Below are positions 1 through 6,297 of a DNA stretch of 6,297 nt, piece by piece. Where the stretch lies: assembly GCA_011046315.1 (NCBI GenBank), contig DSAU01000103.1:1-6297 (forward strand), given 5' to 3'. Source of the DNA: a bacterium (GTDB lineage: Bacteria; Zhuqueibacterota; Zhuqueibacteria; Thermofontimicrobiales; Thermofontimicrobiaceae). The position numbers were made by a program, and so were the translations under genes. The notes under the pieces are model-generated. The model was not told the DNA's origin. It made no database searches and saw only the letters and a list, made by a program, of their open reading frames with translations. Each line of letters opens with the position of its first letter. Positions within the stretch are counted from its first letter, which is position 1.

Positions 1-8
1 GATATAGA

Positions 9-109
9 CTGATGCCATCGCTGGATCGTCTGGTGATATTTGCTAATACTTTAAATAAAACATGATGTTATTTATATTTTTTACCAATTTAATAAAGCGA
101 TGGCATCAG
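9..109. repeat. Perfect 14-bp inverted repeat enclosing a 73-bp AT-rich segment
   Basis: The left arm CTGATGCCATCGCT (9-22) is the exact reverse complement of the right arm AGCGATGGCATCAG (96-109). The bases just outside and just inside the arms do not pair, so the match is exactly 14 bp. The 73-bp interior is AT-rich and has its own small inverted repeat, AACAT-G-ATGTT (59-69), extended by TAAAT/ATTTA (52-56 with 70-74) across a 2-nt bulge. No ORF lies inside. It could be a small non-autonomous element with terminal inverted repeats, a long stem-loop at the end of an upstream transcript, or a pair of protein-binding sites. The only flanking direct repeat visible is a 2-bp GA (7-8 and 110-111), which is not convincing as a target-site duplication. 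The repeat itself is certain; its role is unknown. Confidence 0.6.
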
Positions 110-155
110 GATTCCACCTGTAATTGATGTTTTGCTTTTTAATTATTCAAAAAGA

Positions 156-184
156 TTGTTTAATTTAACACTACTGATCATGAT
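156..184 (+). promoter_or_regulatory. Weak candidate sigma70-type promoter for mrfA
   Basis: TTGTTT (156-161) is followed, after a 17-bp spacer, by CATGAT (179-184). This is a partial match to the -35/-10 consensus and would place the transcription start about 12 bp before the helicase start codon. The region is AT-rich, so chance matches are expected and this is only a candidate. Confidence 0.2.
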
Positions 185-202
185 TTAATCTGGACATCAG
201 GT

Positions 203-2470
203 ATGACCATTGAACAAATTCTTGACATTATCCGCAATGACGCCGACGTGATTTCCAATATTACTCACTGGCAAAAAATTCCAGAACAGCCGCCAGTATT
301 CGCCGAATATCCGGACGCCATTCACCCGGAGCTGGTTCAAAAGCTCAAACAACGCGGCATCTCAAAACTATACAGCCACCAGGCATCCGCCATCGAAGCG
401 ATTCTGAAGGGAAAAAATGTCGTTGTGGTCACGCCGACCGCTTCCGGGAAAACACTGTGCTACAACATTCCCGTGCTCAACAAACTGATTGAAAATCCTG
501 AATCCAGAGCATTATACCTGTTCCCCACCAAAGCGTTGTCACAGGACCAGCTTAACGAACTCTACGAGCTATCACATTCACTTGACAGGGGAATTAAAAG
601 CTACACCTTTGATGGCGACACCCCGGCGTCGGCTCGAAAATCTATTCGCACTGCTGGGCACATCGTCATTACCAATCCGGACATGTTGCATCAGGGCATC
701 ATGCCTCATCATACTAAATGGGTCAAATTGTTCGAATGCCTCCGCTATGTGGTCATCGATGAGGTGCACCACTATCGCGGCGTCTTTGGCAGCCATCTGG
801 CAAACATCATCCGCCGTTTGAAACGAATCTGCAAATTTTACGGCAGCGATCCGCTTTTCATCTGCAGTTCCGCGACAATTGGTAATCCCAGGGAGCTTAC
901 CCAAAAGTTGCTCGAGTTGGATGTCGAGTTAATTGACAACAATGGCGCGCCACGCGGCGGGAAGCATTTTATTTTGTACAATCCTCCGGTTATTAATGCG
1001 GAATTGGGCATCCGGCGATCGGTGGTGAATGAAGCACAAAAATTAGCCGCCAAATTTTTGAGCAATAAAATTCAAACAATTGTGTTCGCCCGCAGTCGGC
1101 TTCGGGTGGAAATTCTTGTCACCTATCTCAAAGAGCTGATGAAAAAATTTAAAAAGCCCCCCCAACTGGTAAGGGGATATCGCGGTGGATATTTGCCGCT
1201 TGAACGCCGCGCCATTGAACAGGGGCTGCGCAGCGGTGAAATTCTCGGCGTAGTCAGCACAAATGCGCTGGAGTTGGGCATTGATATCGGACAACTTTCC
1301 GTGTGCGTCATGGCCGGTTATCCGGGCACAATTATCAGTTCATGGCAACAAGCCGGCAGAGCCGGGCGCCGGACTGAAACTTCAATCGCCATTCTGGTAG
1401 CCTCCAGTGCGCCGCTGGATCAATTCATCATCAATCATCCGGAGTATTTTTTCGGCAAATCCCCTGAAACCGGCGTCATCGATCCCAATAACCTCATCAT
1501 TCACATGAGCCATCTGAAATGCGCAGCTTTTGAGTTGCCATTTGAAGACGGCGAGCAATTCGGCAGCGACGCCACACCGCACATGCTGGCTTACCTTGAG
1601 GAGAACGGTGTGCTCCATCATACTGAAAACCGCTGGCACTGGACTAGTGAAATTTATCCGGCACAGGAGATCAGTCTGCGCAGCGCATCACCGGAAAATT
1701 TCGTCATTATTGACACCACCAAACAGGAGCGGGTGATCGGTGAAGTGGATTATTTCAGCGCGCCATTGCTGATTTATGAGCACGCGATTTATATTCACGA
1801 AAGCCGGCAATTTCATGTCGATAAACTGGACTGGGAGCGGCGTAAAGCTTATGTCCACGAAGTGGAAGTGGATCACTATACCGATGCTCAAAGCAAGACC
1901 AATTTAAAAGTGCTGGATATTTTTGAACATCAAACCATTCCCGGCGCTGGCAAAGCTTACGGCGAGGTTAGCGTTACCACGGTTGCCACGGCTTACAAAA
2001 AAATTAAATTTCACACTCACGAAAATATCGGCATGGGCAATATTCATCTGCCCGAATTAGAGATGCACACCACGGCTTACTGGATCGAGTTTAATGACAA
2101 CATCCACGCAACGCTCAACATGACGCAGGAAAATCTGGGTTTTGGGCTCCAGGCGCTGGCGAATGTGCTTGGCAACGTGGCGCCGCTTTACATTATGGCA
2201 GATCCGGCTGATCTGCGCTCGATCCCCATGGTCAAAGCCACCTTTACGCAAAAACCGACCATCTATATTTACGACGCTTATCCCGGTGGCGTCGGCTTTA
2301 GCCGCAAGCTGTTTTACGTTCACGACGATCTGCTGGAAGCCGCGAAACAACTCATATTGGAATGCGGTTGCCAATCTGGCTGTCCATCATGCGTGGGACC
2401 AGCGCTGGAGGTCGGTGAAACCGGAAAAAACGATGCGCTTAAATTGTTGCAACTTGCGTTCGAAAACTGA
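203..2470 (+). CDS. mrfA: MrfA/YprA-family DEAD/DEAH-box DNA repair helicase with C-terminal zinc cluster
   Basis: This 755-residue superfamily 2 helicase closely resembles Bacillus subtilis MrfA (YprA, about 750 aa) along its whole length. MrfA is an ATP-dependent 3'-5' DNA helicase needed, with the exonuclease MrfB, for UvrABC-independent repair of mitomycin C damage. Visible motifs, in order: Q60 in YSHQ; Walker A TPTASGKT (77-84); FPTKALSQDQ (107-116); TNPDML (157-162); motif II DEVH (186-189); motif III SAT (223-225); motif V around STNALELGIDIG (352-363); motif VI QQAGRAGRR (382-390). The C-terminal DUF1998/MrfA zinc-binding region ends in C721-x-C723-x3-C727-x2-C730. All key residues are present and the length is normal. 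ATG 203 is the only ATG after the in-frame stop at 161-163. Its ribosome-binding site is poor (GGA at 192-194), suggesting low translation. The next gene starts 112 bp downstream and is not MrfB. The family assignment is firm; the repair role is transferred from B. subtilis. Confidence 0.9.
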   Translation: MTIEQILDIIRNDADVISNITHWQKIPEQPPVFAEYPDAIHPELVQKLKQRGISKLYSHQASAIEAILKGKNVVVVTPTASGKTLCYNIPVLNKLIENPESRALYLFPTKALSQDQLNELYELSHSLDRGIKSYTFDGDTPASARKSIRTAGHIVITNPDMLHQGIMPHHTKWVKLFECLRYVVIDEVHHYRGVFGSHLANIIRRLKRICKFYGSDPLFICSSATIGNPRELTQKLLELDVELIDNNGAPRGGKHFILYNPPVINAELGIRRSVVNEAQKLAAKFLSNKIQTIVFARSRLRVEILVTYLKELMKKFKKPPQLVRGYRGGYLPLERRAIEQGLRSGEILGVVSTNALELGIDIGQLSVCVMAGYPGTIISSWQQAGRAGRRTETSIAILVASSAPLDQFIINHPEYFFGKSPETGVIDPNNLIIHMSHLKCAAFELPFEDGEQFGSDATPHMLAYLEENGVLHHTENRWHWTSEIYPAQEISLRSASPENFVIIDTTKQERVIGEVDYFSAPLLIYEHAIYIHESRQFHVDKLDWERRKAYVHEVEVDHYTDAQSKTNLKVLDIFEHQTIPGAGKAYGEVSVTTVATAYKKIKFHTHENIGMGNIHLPELEMHTTAYWIEFNDNIHATLNMTQENLGFGLQALANVLGNVAPLYIMADPADLRSIPMVKATFTQKPTIYIYDAYPGGVGFSRKLFYVHDDLLEAAKQLILECGCQSGCPSCVGPALEVGETGKNDALKLLQLAFEN

Positions 2471-2570
2471 ATCTGGCATCAAAAAAGCTCGACAATCAGG
2501 GACATTCGGTATTTTTTGGTGTTTAATTTTTGCGGTTATGCTACGCGATGACCTGAATTAATAATGCATT

Positions 2571-2576
2571 GGAGGA
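2571..2576 (+). promoter_or_regulatory. Strong Shine-Dalgarno site for the MBL-fold hydrolase
   Basis: GGAGGA lies 6 nt before the ATG at 2583. It fixes that start and shows that this organism uses canonical Shine-Dalgarno initiation, in contrast to the weak site before the helicase gene. Confidence 0.8.
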
Positions 2577-2582
2577 TCTAAA

Positions 2583-3203
2583 ATGATACTGGAAACGCTC
2601 GTTGTAGGACCGCTGGCTGTCAATTGTTTTGTACTCGGTTGTCAGGAAACTCAATTCGCCGCCATCATCGATCCCGGCGATGAAGCAGTGCAAATTATTG
2701 CTGTTGTGGACAAGCTGGGAGTGGAAGTTAAATATATTCTGTTGACTCATGGACACGTTGATCACATAGCCGCCACCAGCGTGTTGCTTCAACGATTCAA
2801 TGCTGAACTGGTAATGCACCGGGCAGATGAATTTCTCATCTCCCGAGCAGCAGAGCAGGCAGCAATGTTCGGTTTACCAGATCCGGGCAAACTACAACCG
2901 AACCGATTCGTTGAAGACGGCGACACTCTGTTGTTGGGAAAACTTCCCATTCAAGTTTTACACACGCCGGGTCACTCGCCAGGAAATATTTCCCTGCTGG
3001 TTGGAAAAAAAGTGTTCGTCGGCGATCTGATATTTTATGGGTCGATCGGCAGAACCGATCTGCCGGGTGGGGATTTTGACAAACTCATCCATTCAGTAAA
3101 CACAAAAATTTTCTCCCTGCCCGATTCAACCGAAATTTACCCGGGCCACGGACCCGACACGACTGTCGGATTTGAGAAGCAGAACAATCCCTTTTTCCGT
3201 TAG
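2583..3203 (+). CDS. MBL-fold metallohydrolase, GloC/YcbL-type (glyoxalase II-like)
   Basis: This 206-residue cytosolic enzyme of the metallo-beta-lactamase superfamily has every expected metal ligand: the H56-x-H58-x-D60-H61 motif in THGHVDH, H131 in TPGHSPG, D148 in VGDLIF and H189 in YPGHGP. The GRTDLPGG segment (156-163), the C-terminal NPFFR and the length near 210 aa match the compact type II glyoxalase group that includes E. coli GloC (YcbL) and B. subtilis YqgX. It lacks the extra C-terminal substrate domain of classical GloB. The family hydrolyses thioesters such as S-lactoylglutathione; the true substrate here cannot be read from the sequence and may be a different thiol conjugate. 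No signal peptide is seen. It starts after a strong GGAGGA site, 112 bp behind mrfA, and stops 35 bp before the LEA-type gene, so an operon with the latter is likely. Confidence 0.87.
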   Translation: MILETLVVGPLAVNCFVLGCQETQFAAIIDPGDEAVQIIAVVDKLGVEVKYILLTHGHVDHIAATSVLLQRFNAELVMHRADEFLISRAAEQAAMFGLPDPGKLQPNRFVEDGDTLLLGKLPIQVLHTPGHSPGNISLLVGKKVFVGDLIFYGSIGRTDLPGGDFDKLIHSVNTKIFSLPDSTEIYPGHGPDTTVGFEKQNNPFFR

Positions 3204-3226
3204 AAAAAACTACCACTGATTTAATG

Positions 3227-3232
3227 AAAGGA
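3227..3232 (+). promoter_or_regulatory. Shine-Dalgarno site that decides the start of the LEA-type gene
   Basis: AAAGGA ends 6 nt before ATG 3239. The alternative in-frame ATG at 3224 overlaps this site and has no good purine-rich sequence of its own, so 3239 is the better start. Confidence 0.65.
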
Positions 3233-3238
3233 CCGACC

Positions 3239-4108
3239 ATGAAACTGGATGAGCTAAAACAAATTTTCAAAGCCGGATCACTGGTTACGATGCTGTTGTT
3301 TATTCAATGCGCCGCGCTACAGGAATTTACCAGCATTCAAAAACCAACGCTAAACCTTGAGGATGTTCAGCTCACCGGATTGAGTCTGGAAAAAATTAAT
3401 TTGGTGTTTGCAGTCGCCATCGAAAATCCCAATTCCTTTGCAGCCACGCTATCGGGTTTTGATTATGATTTTAAACTGGCAAATGCGCCGTTCCTTAATG
3501 GCAAACAGGATAAAAAACTCACCATCGCCGGCGGCGGAAAAAGCACTCTCGAAGTGCCCTTGTCTTTGAAGTTTAGCGATATTTATCAAACATACCAATC
3601 GCTTAAAAATCAAGACAGCACCGACTATCAAATATCATTGGGGCTCGTTTTTGACCTGCCGGTATTGGGCAAAACCCGAATTCCGGTCAGCAAGAGCGGC
3701 AATTTACCGTTGGTAAAAATTCCAAAAATCAAGCTGGGATCGCTTAAATTGAAAAATTTAAGTTTAACCCGCGCTGATCTGGATTTAATCCTGGAGCTGG
3801 AAAACCCCAATCCATTTTCGCTGGCGCTGGATAAATTAAACTACGAATTAAAAATTAATAATAGCACCTGGGCGAGCGGACTGACGCAGCAAAAACTGCA
3901 GATCCAAAACAAGGAAAAATCTGAAATATTACTCCCGCTGTCGTTGAATCTGTTTGAAATGGGCAGAACCGTTTACGGATTAATTACCGGGGACAGATCG
4001 CTCAACTACCAACTCGGCGGTGGCATGGTTTTAGATTCACCAATATCTGTGATGGCGCCGCTGCAACTGACATTCGATGAATCCGGCAAGTTGAACATAA
4101 TAAAATAG
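3239..4108 (+). CDS. Putative lipoprotein with two tandem WHy (LEA type 2) domains
   Basis: The product is 289 residues from the chosen ATG, or 294 from the in-frame ATG at 3224. The N-terminus has two lysines (8 and 11), a hydrophobic stretch (about 13-23) and a cysteine in LLFIQC (C24), which resembles a lipoprotein signal; Gln at -1 is atypical, so lipidation is uncertain. The rest forms two similar beta-rich repeats, about 38-150 and 163-288. Each carries the NPN signature of the WHy domain: ENPNSF (62-67) and ENPNPF (188-193), 126 residues apart. In each, NPN is followed by a hydrophobic strand segment and a PLSL segment (107-110 and 233-236). LEA type 2/WHy proteins are linked to desiccation and stress tolerance in plants, bacteria and archaea, but the function of bacterial lipoprotein forms is mostly unknown. 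The protein is probably exported and anchored at the cell envelope. It lies 35 bp behind the MBL gene and is last in its direction before the convergent polA. Confidence 0.78.
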   Translation: MKLDELKQIFKAGSLVTMLLFIQCAALQEFTSIQKPTLNLEDVQLTGLSLEKINLVFAVAIENPNSFAATLSGFDYDFKLANAPFLNGKQDKKLTIAGGGKSTLEVPLSLKFSDIYQTYQSLKNQDSTDYQISLGLVFDLPVLGKTRIPVSKSGNLPLVKIPKIKLGSLKLKNLSLTRADLDLILELENPNPFSLALDKLNYELKINNSTWASGLTQQKLQIQNKEKSEILLPLSLNLFEMGRTVYGLITGDRSLNYQLGGGMVLDSPISVMAPLQLTFDESGKLNIIK

Positions 4109-4130
4109 ACATCATCTGGCAATTTATGTG

Positions 4131-4185
4131 GTAGTAATGGCTTCAGTCATTTTTTGCTGTAAATAGCGACTGAAGTCGCTACTAC
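4131..4185. repeat. Long imperfect hairpin downstream of the LEA-type gene
   Basis: The left arm starts GTAGTAATGGCTTCAGTC (4131-4148) and the right arm is AGCGACTGAAGTCGCTACTAC (4165-4185). They pair over about 20 positions with two mismatches and a few G-U pairs, around a T-rich loop. The right arm is also a palindrome by itself: AGCGACT-GA-AGTCGCT (4165-4180), a 7-bp stem around two bases. The element begins 23 bp after the LEA gene stop, in a convergent spacer, so it may end transcription from the left. There is no T-tract directly after the right arm, so it is not a textbook intrinsic terminator. The double palindrome also fits a dispersed REP-like or MITE-like repeat. The structure is certain; its role is not. 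Confidence 0.6.
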
Positions 4186-4305
4186 CCGCTACTACCAGCC
4201 GCTATGTTATCGAAGATCTCAGATTAATTGTCATCTATTGTGCCCTAAATTGTTTGCCAAATTTTAGCTAAATACTTTACGGCATAGATGAACTTTACAG
4301 CAAAA
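4152..4305. repeat. 12-bp perfect inverted repeat in the convergent spacer
   Basis: TTTTGCTGTAAA (4152-4163) is the exact reverse complement of TTTACAGCAAAA (4294-4305), with 130 bp between. One copy lies in the loop of the long hairpin; the other, read on the minus strand, directly follows the GC-rich stem of the probable polA terminator. The flanking bases do not extend the match. A 12-bp match is unlikely by chance in a spacer of about 240 bp, although low-complexity A/T runs make up part of it. Confidence 0.5.
4177..4196. repeat. Two tandem copies of a 10-bp unit
   Basis: CGCTACTACC occurs twice back to back (4177-4186 and 4187-4196), followed by a degenerate third piece (AGCCGCTATG). 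The first copy forms part of the right arm of the long hairpin, so the second looks like a local duplication of the hairpin's end. Confidence 0.6.
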
Positions 4306-4323
4306 CAGCGCGATTTCGCGCTG
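4298..4323 (-). terminator. Probable intrinsic terminator of polA
   Basis: On the minus strand, CAGCGCGA-AA-TCGCGCTG (4323 down to 4306) forms a perfect 8-bp GC-rich stem around two A bases, followed at once by TTTTGCTGT. It lies 24 bp past the polA stop codon. On the plus strand the stem is not followed by a T-run, so it should act only on polA transcripts. The T-tract is short (four), which keeps the confidence moderate. Confidence 0.62.
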
Positions 4324-4347
4324 GCTCTGCTTTGAGAAAACTATTTA

Positions 4348-6297
4348 TCAGTGCGCTTCCAACCAATTCGCCCCCACCCCAACATCGACTTTGATGGGCA
4401 CATCGAGCTCAATTGCTTTTTCCATCTCTTCACAAATGATTGCTTTTACGCGGTCTGTCTCATCGCTGGGAGCTTCGAACACCAGTTCGTCATGTACCTG
4501 CATGATCATTTTGCTTTGAAGCTTTTCCTTTTTAAAACGGTCGGAGATGCGAATCATGGCAACCTTGATCAGGTCGGCGGCTGTACCCTGAATGGGTGTA
4601 TTGATTGCATTGCGTTCGGCGAACTCGCGCACCCGGCGATTGTCACTGTGAATATCAGGCAGGTAACGCCTCCGGTTGAGCAAGGTTTTGACGAACCCAT
4701 GTTTTTGTGCCTGTTGAATACACTGCTGCATAAATTGTTGAATGCCGGGATAATTGACAAAATAATTGTGGATAAACATTTCAGCTTCTTCCTGTGGAAT
4801 ATCCAACCGGCTCGCCAGGCCATAGGCGCCCATACCGTACATGATTCCAAAATTCACCTCTTTGGCGCGGCGGCGCATATCGTCTGTCACCTGTTCCGGT
4901 TCAACATCAAACACCAGTGCGGCAGTGCTGCGATGGATGTCAGCGCCGTCCCGAAAAGCCTGAATCAGCGTCTCATCCTTTGAAAGATGCGCCATAATAC
5001 GTAACTCAATTTGAGAATAATCCGCATCGATCAAAATATGATTATCATCAACGGGAATAAATGCTTTGCGGATTTTTCTGCCGATTTCGGTACGGATGGG
5101 AATGTTCTGCAAATTTGGATCACTCGAAGAGAGCCTGCCGGTCGCCGTCACAGTTTGATTGTAAGAGGTATGCAGCCTGCCGGTTCGGGCATTAATTAAC
5201 CGCGGCAATGCATCGACATAGGTTGATTTGAGCTTGGACAATTGCCGAAATTCCAAAATTTCCCGTGGCAGTTCATGATCCTTTGCCAATGTTTCCAAAA
5301 CAGTAACGTCAGTTGAGGGGCCAGATTTGGTACGTCGAATTACCGGCAAACCAATTTTAACAAACAGTATTTCCGATAATTGCTTCGGTGAATTGATGTT
5401 AAATTCCTGTCCTGCCAACTCAAAAATTTTAGCTATCGACCGGCGCAACCGTCCATCCAACTCTCTTGACATCTCGCTAAGAAACTCCACATCCAGCGAC
5501 ACACCGTTGATCTCCATCTCCATGAGCACGCTGAGCAGCGGCAGCTCAACTTCATCGAATAAGCTTTTTAATTCTAATTCCTTCAGTTTCGGTTCCAGTT
5601 TTTGTCGCAAACGCTGTGTGTAATCAGCGTCTTCACAGGCGTAATAACTGATCTTTTCCAGCGCTACATCTGCCATGCTGATCTGTTTTTTGCCGACTCC
5701 GATTAAATCCCTGGTCGCGACTTTCTGATAGTTAAAATACTGCAGCGTTAATGCGTCGAGATTATGTTGACGTAACGATGGGTTAATAAGATAGCTGGCA
5801 AGCATCGTATCAAAATCCACGCCGCGCACTGAAATGCCATGCTGGGATAAAACCATCAGGTCATATTTTATGTTTTGCCCACACTTTTTAATGTCTTTAT
5901 CACTCAAAACCGGGGTCAGTAAATTCTTTACCTGCTGCAGAGGGAATCCCCTGAATCCCTTTTCCTCAAACAGATCACTACTGGTTTTTCTGTCGCTGGC
6001 ATCCACCGGGATGTAATAGGCTTCTCCCTCCTGCCACGCAAACGACAGACCGACGATATCAGCCTTCATCGGATCAACATCCGTGGTTTCAGAATCGAGC
6101 GTAAATTGTGAACACTGTTTTAATTTTTCAATCAATTCAATTAATTGCGCCTCTTCAGTAATCGTAACATAGTGAACCTTTTCTGTTTTTTTTACAACGG
6201 AAAAGCGGTCGAGCAGCGTAATAAATTCCAACTCCTTCATCAATTCAAAAGCGCGCTGATAATCCGGTTCTTTTCTCTTCAACTCGCGCACATCGAC
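4348..6297 (-). CDS. polA: DNA polymerase I, 3'-5' exonuclease and polymerase domains (partial, 5' end outside window)
   Basis: There are 649 codons in the window; the frame stays open to the right edge, so the start is not seen. Residues are counted from the codon at 6297-6295. The first residues (VDVRELKRKEPDYQ) match the linker that follows the 5'-nuclease domain in full-length Pol I of about 900 aa, so that domain should lie beyond the edge. The proofreading domain is intact: D68/E70 in DSET (Exo I), N142/D146 in NIKYD (Exo II), Y219/D223 in YACED (Exo III). The polymerase domain has motif A DYSQIELR (catalytic D426, E431), the O-helix of motif B with R475, K479, F483 and Y487, and motif C HDE (602-604). 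Pol I fills repair gaps and replaces RNA primers on the lagging strand. All catalytic residues are present, unlike Bacillus or Taq Pol I, whose exonuclease sites are decayed. It ends in tandem stops TGA-TAA and is followed by a probable terminator. A GTG codon at 6291 is internal, not the likely start. Confidence 0.95.
   Translation of the reverse strand, partial: VDVRELKRKEPDYQRAFELMKELEFITLLDRFSVVKKTEKVHYVTITEEAQLIELIEKLKQCSQFTLDSETTDVDPMKADIVGLSFAWQEGEAYYIPVDASDRKTSSDLFEEKGFRGFPLQQVKNLLTPVLSDKDIKKCGQNIKYDLMVLSQHGISVRGVDFDTMLASYLINPSLRQHNLDALTLQYFNYQKVATRDLIGVGKKQISMADVALEKISYYACEDADYTQRLRQKLEPKLKELELKSLFDEVELPLLSVLMEMEINGVSLDVEFLSEMSRELDGRLRRSIAKIFELAGQEFNINSPKQLSEILFVKIGLPVIRRTKSGPSTDVTVLETLAKDHELPREILEFRQLSKLKSTYVDALPRLINARTGRLHTSYNQTVTATGRLSSSDPNLQNIPIRTEIGRKIRKAFIPVDDNHILIDADYSQIELRIMAHLSKDETLIQAFRDGADIHRSTAALVFDVEPEQVTDDMRRRAKEVNFGIMYGMGAYGLASRLDIPQEEAEMFIHNYFVNYPGIQQFMQQCIQQAQKHGFVKTLLNRRRYLPDIHSDNRRVREFAERNAINTPIQGTAADLIKVAMIRISDRFKKEKLQSKMIMQVHDELVFEAPSDETDRVKAIICEEMEKAIELDVPIKVDVGVGANWLEAH

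Noticed and set aside
1140..1170. A-rich runs followed by seven C bases inside mrfA, a possible slippery or phase-variable site
   Set aside because: The frame reads through cleanly with family-like sequence on both sides (ELMKKFKKPPQLV), and no alternative product or stop arrangement suggests programmed frameshifting.
2142..2561. A 139-codon plus-strand frame overlapping the end of mrfA
   Set aside because: Most of it overlaps the conserved DUF1998/zinc region in another frame, and its composition is typical of a shadow frame; there is no sign of real coding in the spacer part.
2471..2582. Possible terminator or promoter between mrfA and the MBL gene
   Set aside because: T-runs are present but no stable stem precedes them, and no convincing -35/-10 pair is seen; only the Shine-Dalgarno site is supported.
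4200..4293. Possible small gene or RNA in the middle of the convergent spacer
   Set aside because: Only weak short stems and AT-rich sequence are visible, with no start plus ribosome-binding site and no recognisable RNA motif.
4351..4983. A 210-codon open frame on the plus strand opposite polA
   Set aside because: It lies wholly antisense to conserved polymerase motifs, has no ribosome-binding site and its translation resembles no family I know; it is a shadow of polA.
6289..6291. GTG as the start codon of a truncated Klenow-like polymerase
   Set aside because: The frame stays open upstream to the window edge and the residues there match the linker after the 5'-nuclease domain of full-length Pol I, so the start is most likely outside the window.

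Overview
This 6.3 kb window looks like an ordinary chromosomal stretch of a bacterium carrying housekeeping and DNA-repair genes. It holds four protein genes and two gene-free spacers that contain inverted-repeat structures. Base composition is moderate by eye, with AT-rich spacers. Good Shine-Dalgarno sequences precede two of the genes, and one product looks like an envelope lipoprotein with tandem LEA/WHy domains. Together these suggest a Gram-negative (diderm) bacterium that uses Shine-Dalgarno initiation, possibly an uncultured lineage near the Calditrichota/KSB1/FCB assemblage. The lineage is an inference from style, not something the sequence proves.

Layout. Positions 1-202 are an AT-rich spacer containing a perfect 14-bp inverted repeat (9-22 and 96-109). 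Positions 203-2470 (+) encode an MrfA/YprA-type DEAD/DEAH-box DNA repair helicase with its C-terminal four-cysteine zinc cluster. Positions 2583-3203 (+) encode a GloC/YcbL-type metallo-beta-lactamase-fold hydrolase with all metal ligands present. Positions 3239-4108 (+) encode a putative lipoprotein with two WHy (LEA type 2) domains. Positions 4109-4347 separate convergent genes and hold a long imperfect hairpin with a short tandem repeat, a 12-bp inverted repeat, and a likely intrinsic terminator for the gene on the minus strand. Positions 4348-6297 (-) encode the 3'-5' exonuclease and polymerase parts of DNA polymerase I; its 5'-nuclease end lies beyond the right edge.

How the genes relate. 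The three plus-strand genes run in the same direction with gaps of 112 and 35 bp. The last two could form one transcript; mrfA may be its first gene or stand alone. polA faces them tail to tail. MrfA and Pol I both act in DNA repair, but nothing here shows that they work together. The partner exonuclease of Bacillus MrfA (MrfB) is not encoded in this window. I found no CRISPR array, transposase, tRNA, rRNA or phage gene, and no clearly new multi-gene system. The most unusual material is the non-coding structure in the two spacers.
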